From: Pseudomonas fluorescens
GTDB taxonomy: Bacteria > Pseudomonadota > Gammaproteobacteria > Pseudomonadales > Pseudomonadaceae
Assembly: GCF_003732425.1 (NCBI RefSeq)
Contig: NZ_MOBX01000003.1
Span: 124,001 to 188,000, forward strand
DNA: 64,000 bases
Direction: 5' to 3'
Position 1 is the stretch's first letter. Each line of letters starts with the position of its first letter. The notes below the pieces were generated by a model that was not told the origin of the DNA, made no database searches, and saw only the letters and a program-made list of their open reading frames with translations. Below are positions 35,401-44,217 of this stretch, one piece after another. A program made the translations under genes and the position numbers.

Positions 35401-36750
35401 TCAGCGGTTGACGATAGGTTTGGAGGATTTCTGCACCTGCTCCCAGACCCTCAAGAAGTTGCCGCCCCACAATTTGGCGATGTCGGCCTCGCTGTAGCCA
35501 CGCGAGATCAACTCGGCGGTTACGTTGCGCGCTTCGCTGACGTCCTTCCAGCCGTCCAGGCCGCCGCCATCGTTGAAGTCGGAACTGATGCCGACATGGT
35601 CGATGCCGATTTTCTTCACGGCGTAATCAATGGCGTTGCCGAAGTCCTTGAGATTGGCTTTGGGTTCTTCGTCGACGATTGAATAGAGCTGGCCGGCGTA
35701 CTCGCCAAAGCGTTGTTCCGGCCACACGGTGATGATCGGGTCGCCAGGCATCAGCGCCATCTCCAGGCCCTGCAGTGGCTGCAGATCAAACCTGGCACGC
35801 AAGGCGTTGAGCTTGTCCTGGGTCGGCTGGCTCAATGGGCGCAAGTAAGTCGGAAAACCGACGATCTGCACAACGCCGCCGCTGTTCTTGATCAGCTGCA
35901 TTTCCTGATCGCTGATATTGCGCGGGATATCCACCAGCGCACGCGGTGCCGAATGGGACGCCACGATCGGTGCGCGACTCAGTTGCGCGACCTGTTCCAG
36001 TGCCTTGGTCGACATCTGCGAGACGTCGATGATCACGCCCAGATCGTTAAGACGATGCACGGCCTGTTTGCCAATGTCCGACAGACCGCCGAGCGCATCG
36101 CGGGTGTCATTAAAAAACGGCAGGGGCCGCGAAGAGTCGGCCCAGGCGTTGTTGCCCACGTAACTGAAACCGAACATGCGCATGCCGCGTGCGGCCCACT
36201 TGTCCAGGGCGTTGAGATCGTTACCCAGTGGATAGGCATTGAGCATGCTCATGAAAATCGCAAACTTGCCTTCGCCATGCAGGCGGCGGAAATCATCCGG
36301 GGTGTAGGCGATGGCGACCTGGTTGGGGAAGTCGCGCACCAGGGTGCTGATGATCTTGTAGCGGGTTTCCTGCTCGAAGCGTGCCTCTTCGATAAACCCG
36401 GCGGTCGGACGGTGTGGGGCGTTGGCGCCGTTCCAGATTTCCGGCCAGCCGAAGATTGTCAGGGCAGCACCGGACAAGCGCCCGCGGGCGGTTTTCACCA
36501 GGTCGAACTGGCCGCTGCCATCCTTGTCGGCTTCGTTGCCGGCGGTGCCGAAATCCAGCGGCACGGTGATGTGGCTATCGAAGGAAATGATGCGATCCTG
36601 CAACTCGTCGGCTTGTTGCATGACTTTGACAGGGTAGCCGGGATTGTCCTTGAACCAGTGCTCCCAGACCGCAAAACCTGCGGCGGTACTGATCGCCAGG
36701 GCCAGCGGCAGGCCGATGTAAAGAGCCTTTTTCGAACGTGGTTTTGTCAT
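35401..36750 (-). CDS. pvdM: Membrane-dipeptidase-like pyoverdine maturation protein
   Basis: 449 residues from the ATG at 36750, which has GAG 6 bases upstream; an in-frame ATG at 36756 is an alternative. After a Lys/Arg-rich start there is one hydrophobic segment (about residues 9-27) acting as signal or anchor, then a renal-dipeptidase (M19) domain. Recognisable parts are FDSHITVPLDFG at the start of the barrel, ASHSAPRALVDIPRNIS, and DHVGISSDFNDGGG. PvdM acts in the periplasm together with PvdP during chromophore maturation and need not be a true dipeptidase. It is the first gene of pvdMNO, with an iron-starvation box 63 bases upstream. Confidence 0.93.
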   Translation of the reverse strand: MTKPRSKKALYIGLPLALAISTAAGFAVWEHWFKDNPGYPVKVMQQADELQDRIISFDSHITVPLDFGTAGNEADKDGSGQFDLVKTARGRLSGAALTIFGWPEIWNGANAPHRPTAGFIEEARFEQETRYKIISTLVRDFPNQVAIAYTPDDFRRLHGEGKFAIFMSMLNAYPLGNDLNALDKWAARGMRMFGFSYVGNNAWADSSRPLPFFNDTRDALGGLSDIGKQAVHRLNDLGVIIDVSQMSTKALEQVAQLSRAPIVASHSAPRALVDIPRNISDQEMQLIKNSGGVVQIVGFPTYLRPLSQPTQDKLNALRARFDLQPLQGLEMALMPGDPIITVWPEQRFGEYAGQLYSIVDEEPKANLKDFGNAIDYAVKKIGIDHVGISSDFNDGGGLDGWKDVSEARNVTAELISRGYSEADIAKLWGGNFLRVWEQVQKSSKPIVNR

Positions 36751-36812
36751 TGCCATCTCAGTCAGGTTCGCCGTCGAGGTGCAGGCACAAGGGCCTTCGC
36801 TATCTGGGTGGA

Positions 36813-36837
36813 ACGACTGGGCAGCCGGGTAATTTAG
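36813..36837 (-). promoter_or_regulatory. Iron-starvation (PvdS) promoter of pvdMNO
   Basis: CTAAAT-N16-CGT on the minus strand, 63 bases before pvdM. It is divergent from the pvdP box and about 70 bases away from it. Confidence 0.9.
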
Positions 36838-36903
36838 GTCTGGCTGAAAAGAACGCCGTCCGATGCAGGAACGGCTCAAGTCCGCGATCTTTTGAGGACG
36901 CCA

Positions 36904-36927
36904 TAAATTTACCTCTGCAACAAACGT
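36904..36927 (+). promoter_or_regulatory. Iron-starvation (PvdS) promoter of pvdP
   Basis: TAAAT-N16-CGT on the plus strand, ending 45 bases before the pvdP start. Confidence 0.9.
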
Positions 36928-36972
36928 TCTAGCTTGGATAAAGCCTGCTTCATGGCTGACACAGGTAGGGCA

Positions 36973-38601
36973 ATGACGATTTCTCGACGATGGTTCATGG
37001 CGGGCCTGGCACTGACCGGCGCCGCTGTGCCTGCAGCGTATTTTGGGCATCGTGAATGGACGAAGCCGGATCCGGCGATCACCCCGGGTGAGGCGTCATT
37101 CGACGTCGCGGATGTCGCCGGGCAACGCCTGGCGGATGCGCTGCGTGGTGTCTGGCAGATCCGTTTCGAGGGTCATGACGCCGGTATCTCTGGTTTGCCC
37201 ATAGACGGTCTGGAAGTGTTTCTCGATGTTGCCCAGAAAGGGCGTGGCGTCATCGGTTTTCTCGACACGGCCGAGCGCCTGCGTTCGTCTCAGGCGCCGC
37301 GCTATCGAATCCTCGCGGACCTCGCCGATGTCAAAGCCTCGCAGTTGAGTTGGCGTCTGGTCAGCACGTCGGCGGCCGACGGTGCACCGGACTACGAATT
37401 CAGCATGGCGCTGGATGAAGTCTGGGGCGGCTTCGGCAACGCCGGCAGCGGCAGCCTCAGTGGTCGCGTACTCAACCTCGATCGACCGTTGATGCTGCCG
37501 GCGCAGGACAATCGTTTTATCGCCGTCAAACGAGTGTTCCCCGAAGCGCGTGAGCGCGCAGGGTTGAACCCGACATTGCTGGCCTGGCTGATTTCTCCTG
37601 AGCACCGTTTGTTCCATCAGCTCTGGCACGCCAGTCGTGACAAGTGGCATACCTTGAGCGAAGAAAAACGTGGTGCCCTGCGCGGTATCGGCTGGCAGCC
37701 CGGCCCGCGTGACAAGGAGCGCGACGCCCGCGGCCCGCGCAAGGACCGCAATGGCTCGGGTATCGATTTTTTCTTCATGCACCGGCACATGCTGGGCACG
37801 GCGCGTTCGATGCAGGATCTGCCGTCGTGGCAGCATTTTCCGCTGCCGCAGCCGGAACTGATCCGCGATCGCCAGGGTTTTGCCGATTATTTCGACAACC
37901 ACGATGGCACTTCACTGCCGCCGACCTGGCTGGCCGAGGACGATGACGAGTACTCGCAATGGGTCAGCGACATCAAGACGGCCGAGACTTATCACAGTAA
38001 TTTCCTGGTGTGGGAATCGCGCTACCGTGACCCGCGCTACCTGGCCAGGTTAACCCTGGGGCAGTTTGGTTCGGAGGTCGAGCTGGGGCTGCACGACTGG
38101 CTGCACATGCGCTGGGCGTCCGTGCCACGCGATCCCTCCAATGGGCACCCGGTACCGTTCGCGCGTGATCCGGCCGATTTTTCCGCGCGTTGGTACGCTG
38201 CTGAAAACGATTTCCTCGGCGATCCTTTCTCTTCTCATGTAAGCCCGGTGTTCTGGGCGTTCCATGGCTGGATCGATGATCGTCTGGAAGACTGGTTTCG
38301 CGCGCACGAACGCTTTCACCCGGGTGAAGTCAGTCGCTTGCAGGTCAATGGCGTGCCGTGGTTTGCGCCGGGCCGCTGGGTGGAAGTCGCCGACCCGTGG
38401 CTCGGGCCGAGCACCCACGGCTGCAGCACAGTGCCTGGCCTGCAACCGGGCAAGTCAGTGGAGATGGATCCGGAAACCATGAAGCTGGCGCTGCGCATCA
38501 CCTTCAGCGATGACGAGAAATTGTTGTCGTCGCTGTTCCGCAAAGTGCCGCAGCGCCCATGGTATGCACGTCATCTGAAACCCAAACAGACTCCGGCCTG
38601 A
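36973..38601 (+). CDS. pvdP: Tat-exported tyrosinase of pyoverdine chromophore formation
   Basis: 542 residues from the ATG at 36973, which places the twin-arginine motif SRRWFMAG at the N-terminus; an in-frame ATG at 36934 would displace it. The C-terminal half holds the copper-site histidines of a tyrosinase: LFHQLWHASRDKWH, FFFMHRHMLG, HDWLHMRW and VFWAFHGWIDDRLEDW. PvdP oxidises the D-Tyr/Dab-derived part of ferribactin to dihydropyoverdine in the periplasm. It is transcribed alone, divergently from pvdMNO, from its own iron-starvation box. The length is close to the PAO1 protein. Confidence 0.95.
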   Translation: MTISRRWFMAGLALTGAAVPAAYFGHREWTKPDPAITPGEASFDVADVAGQRLADALRGVWQIRFEGHDAGISGLPIDGLEVFLDVAQKGRGVIGFLDTAERLRSSQAPRYRILADLADVKASQLSWRLVSTSAADGAPDYEFSMALDEVWGGFGNAGSGSLSGRVLNLDRPLMLPAQDNRFIAVKRVFPEARERAGLNPTLLAWLISPEHRLFHQLWHASRDKWHTLSEEKRGALRGIGWQPGPRDKERDARGPRKDRNGSGIDFFFMHRHMLGTARSMQDLPSWQHFPLPQPELIRDRQGFADYFDNHDGTSLPPTWLAEDDDEYSQWVSDIKTAETYHSNFLVWESRYRDPRYLARLTLGQFGSEVELGLHDWLHMRWASVPRDPSNGHPVPFARDPADFSARWYAAENDFLGDPFSSHVSPVFWAFHGWIDDRLEDWFRAHERFHPGEVSRLQVNGVPWFAPGRWVEVADPWLGPSTHGCSTVPGLQPGKSVEMDPETMKLALRITFSDDEKLLSSLFRKVPQRPWYARHLKPKQTPA

Positions 38602-38620
38602 GGCCGCGTCATCGTTCTTG

Positions 38621-38708
38621 GCGAGCAGGCTCGCTCCCACAGGTTTTTGTGCTGCCCCGTAGTGAGCGGTAGCACTCCTGAACACTGTGGGTGCGAGCTT
38701 GCTCGCGA
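38621..38708. repeat. REP inverted pair between pvdP and opmQ
   Basis: Left arm 38621-38642 (GCGAGCAGGCTCGCTCCCACAG) and right arm 38685-38708 (CTGTGGGTGCGAGC...GCTCGCGAAT) face each other with minor mismatches. It lies between two convergent genes, a common REP location, and may end both transcripts. Confidence 0.8.
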
Positions 38709-38731
38709 ATGGGGTTTGACTGGCAGAGAAA

Positions 38732-40126
38732 TTACAGCGTCTGCCACCCGCCGCCTAACGCTTTGTACAACGCAATGCTTGCCTGCATTCGCGACAACCT
38801 CAGCTGCACATTCAAGTCTTGTGCAGCGTACAGCGTGCGTTGGGTTTCCAGTACCGTCAGCCAGTCTTCGGCGCCGGCCTGATAGCGACTCTGAGCAATG
38901 TTGAAGGCGGTTTGCGCCTGCCGCAGTTCCTCGCTTTGCCATTGCCGTTGCTCGTCGAGACCGCGAATGCTGTTCAAGGCTTTTTCGACATCGGCGAAGC
39001 CATTGATGATCGCACCGCGATAGTTCTGCAGCAGTTCTTCCTGGCGGGCTCTGGCCTTGTCACGCTCAGCGCCGAGGCGACCATTATTGAAGACCGGCCC
39101 GATCAGTCCGGCCGTCAGGTTGTAGAACGGGCTGCGCAGGATGTCGCGGAACTGGTCGGACCCCGAGCCGAAATCAGCACTGAGCTTGACAGTGGGCAGC
39201 ATGGCGGCGCGGGCGACTTTGACGTCGGCTTCGGCAGCGGCCAGTTGCGCTTCGGCGCGGGCGATGTCCGGGCGTCGATCAAGCAGATCACTCGGCACGC
39301 CAGCGGCGATTCCCGGCCACTGCAGTTGATCGAACGATTCCCGATTCAGCGCAAGTTCCTGAACGGGTCGGCCGAGCAGGGCAGCGAGGCTGATCGTAGC
39401 GTCCCGGGCTTGTTGCTGCACCAGTGGCAATTGCCGTTGCTGGGCCGCCACCAGGCTTTTCTGCTGGGCCAGTTCCAGGGCGGTGGCCGAGCCTGAGTCA
39501 AAGCGCGTTTGCACGAGTTTCAAAACGCTTTGCGCGTTAGCCAGATTGAGTTCGGCAATGCGGCTCTGCTCGCGAAGCGACAAGCTTTGCGCGTAGGTGT
39601 CGGCGACACTACCGAACAAGGTCAGCTCCACCGTTGCACGGTCGAACTCACTGGCCTGCAAAGCGAACTGCGCGCTGTCGCGCGACGCCTGTTTGCCACC
39701 CCAGAAGTCGATTTCGTAACTGGTGTTCAAACTGGCGTCGAAGTAATCCACGGCCTTGTTGCTGCTGTCGGCGTCCAGTTGGCTGTAACCATTGCCGCGC
39801 AGCAGTTTCTGCCGGTTGGCATTGAGCGTGGCCTGTACTTCAGGCAATTGTGAGCCGCCGGCGATCACGGTGCCGGCCTGTGCCTGACGTACCCGGGCCA
39901 CGGCGGCGGCGAGGTCGAAGCTGCCGGCGCGCGCCTGTTCGATCAGGCGATCAAGTTCCTGGCTGCCAAACTGTGTCCACCATTGCGGGTTATTGCGGGC
40001 GCTGCTGTCGGCATGGGGTGTCTGCCACGCGGCAGGAGGGTGCAAGCCACTGTCCGGTCGCGGAAGGGGATTGGCGCAGGCACTGAGAATCAGGCACACG
40101 GTCAACAAACTGAGGCGCGGTTTCAT
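38732..40126 (-). CDS. opmQ: Outer-membrane factor of the pyoverdine efflux system
   Basis: 464 residues. A lipoprotein signal (LILSACANP lipobox) is followed by the two repeats of the TolC/NodT-type efflux family (typical LAAAVARVRQAQA and SYEIDFWGG segments, then DLLDRRPDIARAEAQLAAAEADVK). OpmQ forms the outer-membrane channel with PvdR and PvdT and recycles or secretes pyoverdine. The start is the ATG at 40126, 7 bases after the pvdT stop; a GTG at 40141 inside pvdT is an alternative. Third gene of pvdRT-opmQ. Confidence 0.93.
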   Translation of the reverse strand: MKPRLSLLTVCLILSACANPLPRPDSGLHPPAAWQTPHADSSARNNPQWWTQFGSQELDRLIEQARAGSFDLAAAVARVRQAQAGTVIAGGSQLPEVQATLNANRQKLLRGNGYSQLDADSSNKAVDYFDASLNTSYEIDFWGGKQASRDSAQFALQASEFDRATVELTLFGSVADTYAQSLSLREQSRIAELNLANAQSVLKLVQTRFDSGSATALELAQQKSLVAAQQRQLPLVQQQARDATISLAALLGRPVQELALNRESFDQLQWPGIAAGVPSDLLDRRPDIARAEAQLAAAEADVKVARAAMLPTVKLSADFGSGSDQFRDILRSPFYNLTAGLIGPVFNNGRLGAERDKARARQEELLQNYRGAIINGFADVEKALNSIRGLDEQRQWQSEELRQAQTAFNIAQSRYQAGAEDWLTVLETQRTLYAAQDLNVQLRLSRMQASIALYKALGGGWQTL

Positions 40127-40133
40127 AGGTCGA

Positions 40134-42107
40134 TCATTCACTGGTAAGGGCCGTGACCGGGTCGAGCCGGGCAGCTTTGCGGGCTGGCATGAAGCCGAAG
40201 ACAACCCCGGTGAAAAGGGCGCAGCCGAAAGCGCCGAGCACTGCCAGCAACGAGAAGGCGACGGCGACGTCGCTGAGGATCAGCACGCCACCGACGATCA
40301 ACGCCAAAGCAATCCCGGCGATCCCGCCGACCACCGAGAGCATCACGGCTTCGGTGAGAAACTGGCGCAGAATGTCGCTCTGGCGAGCGCCGGTGGCCAT
40401 GCGAATACCGATCTCGCGGGTACGTTCGCGCACGGTCATGAGCATGATGTTCATCACGCCGATACCGCCGACCAGCAGCGAAATCGCCGCAATCGAGCCG
40501 AGCATCAGCGACAGGGTATTTTGCGTGCGCGCTTCGGCCTGGATCATGGCGGCGTTGTTGGTCAGTTCGAAATCCTTTTTGCCGTTGTGCAGGCGCAGCA
40601 TCATGCGCTCGATTTCCTGTTCGGTTTCCTTGACCTTGCGCGCATCGGCGGCGGCGATGGCGACGTATTCCGGGTTGTACGTGCCAAACAGGCGGGTGCT
40701 GGCGGCGGAGTAGGGAATGGCGATGCGGTCATCGCTGTCGGAGTCGCCGGAGCTGGAACCCTTTTCCGCGAGAACCCCGACCACTTGAAAGGGCACGTTT
40801 TCAATCAGAATGTATTGCCCGATGGGGTTGGCGACATCCTTGAGCAGCTTGCTTCTGACTTTGTGTCCGATGACGGCGACCGCCGCGCCACTGGCTTCGT
40901 CGGCAGCGGTGAAGTAGCTGCCTTCAACCACCGGCCAATTGAAAATCTTCGGGAAGTTGGTGTCGTTGCCGCCCACGTAGCTGTTGTGGTCGAGATTGCC
41001 GAAACGCACCACGGCTTCGGCGCCGTTGACGGGCATGATTTGCTTGATCAATGGCAGGGTGGCGAGCACCGCGAGGTCGTCGAGGGTGATGATGCCCTGC
41101 GGTGCGCGCGGGTGCGGAGGAACGCCACCGAGGTAAATGATGTTCGAACCGAACGCACCCATCTGTGCCATGACCTGACGCTTGCTGCCTTCGCCAACCG
41201 CGAGCATGACCACCACCGACGCGACGCCGATGATGATGCCGAGCAGGGTCAGCGCGGTGCGGAAGCGGTTGATCCACATCACCCGCCACGCTGCGTGCAA
41301 GGCATCCACCAGTTCGCCTTTCCAGGCGCCGGTGGCTTCGGCACCTTCGGCCAGGCGCTTGCGCAGATCGACTGCCTGCAAGGCACCGGGATTGGCGCTG
41401 GTCTGGGCTTGCGGATCGTCTCGGGCGCTGTCGCTGATGATCAGGCCATCGCGAATTTCGATGATGCGTTTGGCCCGCGCCGCCACTTCGCGATCATGGG
41501 TGATCAGGATCACCACGTGGCCCTGGCTCGCCAGCTCGTCAAGCAGCGCCATGACCTCTTTGCCGCTGTGGCTGTCGAGGGCACCTGTCGGTTCGTCGGC
41601 GAGAATGATATGCCCGCCGTTCATCAAGGCACGGGCAATCGACACCCGTTGTTGCTGGCCGCCGGAGAGCTGGTGCGGACGGTTGCCGGTGCGTGAAGCC
41701 AGGCCGAGACGGTCGAGCAGGGCGGCGGCGCGGGCATGGCGCTCGGCGGCGGGAGTGCCGGCATAGATCGCCGGCATCTCGACGTTTTCCTGGGCCGAGC
41801 CGGACGGAATCAGATGGTAACCCTGAAACACGAAGCCAAAGGCTTCGCGGCGCAGCCACGCCAGTTCGTCGCTGTCGAGGCCGGCGACGTTTTCCCCGGC
41901 GAAACGGTATTCACCGGACGTCGGTCGGTCGAGGCAACCGAGGATGTTCATCAGTGTCGATTTGCCGGAACCGGAGGCACCGACAATCGCCACGAATTCG
42001 CCGGCGTGGATCGACAGGTCGATGCCGCGCAGTACGTGAACTTCAGGCGCGTCGCCGCCACCGTAGGATTTGCGGATGTCCTGCAGGTCGATTAGGGGCG
42101 TTTGCAT
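40134..42107 (-). CDS. pvdT: MacB-type ABC transporter of the pyoverdine efflux system
   Basis: 657 residues. The N-terminal ATPase domain has Walker [10 protein letters not shown], signature LSGGQQQRV and Walker [14 protein letters not shown] first membrane helix lies near residue 285, followed by a periplasmic MacB domain and three C-terminal membrane helices with the [15 protein letters not shown] signature. It powers the tripartite PvdRT-OpmQ pump from the inner membrane. The start ATG abuts the pvdR stop (TGAATG), so translation is coupled. Confidence 0.95.
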   Translation of the reverse strand: MQTPLIDLQDIRKSYGGGDAPEVHVLRGIDLSIHAGEFVAIVGASGSGKSTLMNILGCLDRPTSGEYRFAGENVAGLDSDELAWLRREAFGFVFQGYHLIPSGSAQENVEMPAIYAGTPAAERHARAAALLDRLGLASRTGNRPHQLSGGQQQRVSIARALMNGGHIILADEPTGALDSHSGKEVMALLDELASQGHVVILITHDREVAARAKRIIEIRDGLIISDSARDDPQAQTSANPGALQAVDLRKRLAEGAEATGAWKGELVDALHAAWRVMWINRFRTALTLLGIIIGVASVVVMLAVGEGSKRQVMAQMGAFGSNIIYLGGVPPHPRAPQGIITLDDLAVLATLPLIKQIMPVNGAEAVVRFGNLDHNSYVGGNDTNFPKIFNWPVVEGSYFTAADEASGAAVAVIGHKVRSKLLKDVANPIGQYILIENVPFQVVGVLAEKGSSSGDSDSDDRIAIPYSAASTRLFGTYNPEYVAIAAADARKVKETEQEIERMMLRLHNGKKDFELTNNAAMIQAEARTQNTLSLMLGSIAAISLLVGGIGVMNIMLMTVRERTREIGIRMATGARQSDILRQFLTEAVMLSVVGGIAGIALALIVGGVLILSDVAVAFSLLAVLGAFGCALFTGVVFGFMPARKAARLDPVTALTSE

Positions 42108-43280
42108 TCAGCCACCACTGCCGTCAGCCGGGCCGATGAGCAGGTGATCACCTTCGTCAAGACCTTCGAGAATCTGCACCTTGAGCCGATCGCTGATGCC
42201 GGTGCGTACCTCGCGGGACTGGATCTTGCCGTTGGCAGCAACCACCTGGGCCGTTTGCAGGTTGGCGGAGGCGCTGCCTTGCAGGGCGGCCACCGGAGCG
42301 GTGAGGACATCCTTGGCCTGGTTGGCGACAAAGAACACCTGGGTGGTCATCTCGGCCATCAACGCGTTATCGGCGTTATCGACATCAAGCAAAACCGTGT
42401 AGAGCACTACACGAGCACTCCCGCTTTTGCTGGTGCTGGCCGGGCTGCCGCCGCCCTGGCTGGTTTGATCGAGTGGCTTGGGCGGTACCGGCAGAATCTG
42501 CCGGACCGTGCTGCTCCAGCGCCGATTGCCGCCACTGAGCGTGGTGAAGTAAGCCGTCATGCCGGGTTTGACGTGGCCAATGTCGGCCTCGGAAACCTCG
42601 GCCCAAACGGTCATCGGCGACAACTTGGCGATGCGCAGGATCAGCGGCGTCTGCTGTTGGGCGTTGAGGGTTTGGCCTTCGCGTGCATCGAGGGCGACCA
42701 CGGTGCCGGCCATTGGCGCATAGATCCGCGTGTAGCCGAGCTCGGCCTGATCGCTGCGCAGGCTGGCTTCGGCCTGACGGATCTGCGCCTGGAACATGTC
42801 GATGCGCGCTTGGGTGGCTTTCAATTCAGCGCGTGCAGTCTGTACGTCTTCTTCGCGAGTTGCGCCGCCGGCCGCCAGATTCTGCTGGCGCTGATACTTC
42901 TGCTGCGCCAGTTCATGCTGGGCACGTTGTTCCTGCAATTGCGCCTTGAGGTTTTCGATCGAAAAGCGCCCGGCGTCGAGCTTGGCTCTTTGCGTCGACG
43001 GGTCGATCTCCACCAGTAATTGGCCTTCCTTGACCACCTCGCCGACCTCGACATGGATTTTCTGGATCTGTCCGGAAGCTTGCGCACCGACATCCACGTA
43101 GCGACGCGGTTGCAGCGTGCCGAGCGCGGTAACGCTGCTTTCGATATCGCCACGGGTGACTTGCACGGTGGTGAATTTATCCCGGCCCGGCGGCATTATT
43201 TGCCATGCGGCGTAAGCGACAACGGGGATCAGACAAAGGACTACGAGCAGGGCGCGTCGGGCGGGGCGGGGACGTTTCAT
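42108..43280 (-). CDS. pvdR: Periplasmic adaptor (membrane fusion protein) of the pyoverdine efflux system
   Basis: 390 residues from the ATG at 43280, giving MKRPRPARR followed by one membrane helix. An in-frame ATG at 43325 would add a non-family extension. The domain order is typical of RND/MacA adaptors: biotinyl-lipoyl half motifs (GQIQKIHVEVGEVVKEGQLL), an alpha-helical hairpin (about 100-180), the second lipoyl half (IYAPMAGTVVALDAREGQTL) and a beta-barrel. It links PvdT to OpmQ. First gene of the operon, with an iron-starvation box 109 bases upstream. Confidence 0.95.
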   Translation of the reverse strand: MKRPRPARRALLVVLCLIPVVAYAAWQIMPPGRDKFTTVQVTRGDIESSVTALGTLQPRRYVDVGAQASGQIQKIHVEVGEVVKEGQLLVEIDPSTQRAKLDAGRFSIENLKAQLQEQRAQHELAQQKYQRQQNLAAGGATREEDVQTARAELKATQARIDMFQAQIRQAEASLRSDQAELGYTRIYAPMAGTVVALDAREGQTLNAQQQTPLILRIAKLSPMTVWAEVSEADIGHVKPGMTAYFTTLSGGNRRWSSTVRQILPVPPKPLDQTSQGGGSPASTSKSGSARVVLYTVLLDVDNADNALMAEMTTQVFFVANQAKDVLTAPVAALQGSASANLQTAQVVAANGKIQSREVRTGISDRLKVQILEGLDEGDHLLIGPADGSGG

Positions 43281-43388
43281 GCAGGGTTCCGGCCAGTGGA
43301 AATCGGCCCGTCGTTCGGCTGGCACACGAATTCGACCAGCATTGAACGCCGTCGCAGGGCGCGACAGATACGGGGAGCTGTCCTGTAA

Positions 43389-43413
43389 ACGAGGAAAGTG
43401 CGTGGGAATTTAA
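43389..43413 (-). promoter_or_regulatory. Iron-starvation (PvdS) promoter of pvdRT-opmQ
   Basis: TTAAAT-N16-CGT on the minus strand, with exact 16-base spacing, 109 bases before pvdR. Confidence 0.88.
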
Positions 43414-43483
43414 GCGCTGAAACACCAAGTAACAGCTATAGCGCAGCACTATTTATCCGGCAACGACAAACACTACTTTAAAT

Positions 43484-43502
43484 CTATATGAGAATTACTA
43501 TA
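43484..43502 (+). promoter_or_regulatory. Fur-like box upstream of fpvI
   Basis: 11 of 19 positions match the Fur consensus, with the core ATGAGAAT followed by A-TAT. It lies in an AT-rich stretch about 100 bases before fpvI. Direct Fur control is known for fpvI in P. aeruginosa; here it is a prediction. Confidence 0.5.
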
Positions 43503-43600
43503 AATTACGCAGCTCAATTGCCACCATCTTGCTACTGCCCAATGTGCCTGGCGGATGGCTGTGCTCAAGGATAGTAACCGCACCTTTGCGGTCGGGAGTC

Positions 43601-44083
43601 ATGTTGGAAAACTACTATCGGGAGCTGGTGTGTTTCCTGAACGCCAAGCTCGGCAACCGTCAGGTCGCCGAAGATGTGGTGCATGACGCTTATCTGCGCG
43701 TACTGGAACGCTCCAGTGACACGCCGATCGAGCAACCCCGGGCCTTTCTTTATCGCACGGCGTTGAATCTGGTCATTGACGACCATCGGCGCAACGCCCT
43801 GCGACAGGTCGAACCGCTGGAAGTGCTCGACAACGAAGAGCGCTATTTCACCCCGTCGCCTCTCGGCACCCTTGATCACGGGCAGCGCCTGGCCATGCTC
43901 CAGCGCGCCCTGGCGGAACTGCAACCGCTGTGCCGGGAAAGTTTTCTGTTGCGCAAGATCGAAGGTCTGTCGCATCCGGAAATCGCTGAACAGCTGGGCA
44001 TTTCCAAGCCTCTGGTGGAAAAGCACATCGTCAATGCGATGAAACATTGCCGGTTGCGCATCAAACAATGGGATGCCCATTGA
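43601..44083 (+). CDS. fpvI: ECF sigma factor, FpvI-type
   Basis: 160 residues. Region 2 holds AEDVVHDAYLRVLE and PRAFLYRTALNLVIDDHRR. Region 4 holds the helix-turn-helix GLSHPEIAEQLGISKPLVEKHI. It belongs to the FecI subgroup that directs transcription of TonB-receptor genes on a signal from the receptor. The place next to pvdA matches PAO1 fpvI, and the length is close to the PAO1 protein; PvdS is longer. The ATG at 43601 follows GGGAG closely (2 bases from the SD end), so the start could be slightly different. No fpvR lies between it and pvdR. Confidence 0.88.
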   Translation: MLENYYRELVCFLNAKLGNRQVAEDVVHDAYLRVLERSSDTPIEQPRAFLYRTALNLVIDDHRRNALRQVEPLEVLDNEERYFTPSPLGTLDHGQRLAMLQRALAELQPLCRESFLLRKIEGLSHPEIAEQLGISKPLVEKHIVNAMKHCRLRIKQWDAH

Positions 44084-44094
44084 GCCATCGTCGT

Positions 44095-44118
44095 TAAATT
44101 TTAATTCACTGTCCTCGT
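44095..44118 (+). promoter_or_regulatory. Iron-starvation (PvdS) promoter of pvdA
   Basis: TAAAT-N16-CGT on the plus strand. It starts 11 bases after the fpvI stop and ends 99 bases before pvdA, so pvdA has its own promoter. Confidence 0.9.
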
Positions 44119-44217
44119 TCCTACTCAACAGACGACCTGCTGTCCTGCTCAAGGCCGGTCAGGTCACTTAGGCTCTCCTTGCCCCTTGTTGAGGGGTTCA
44201 TCCAGAGGACACTGGAA

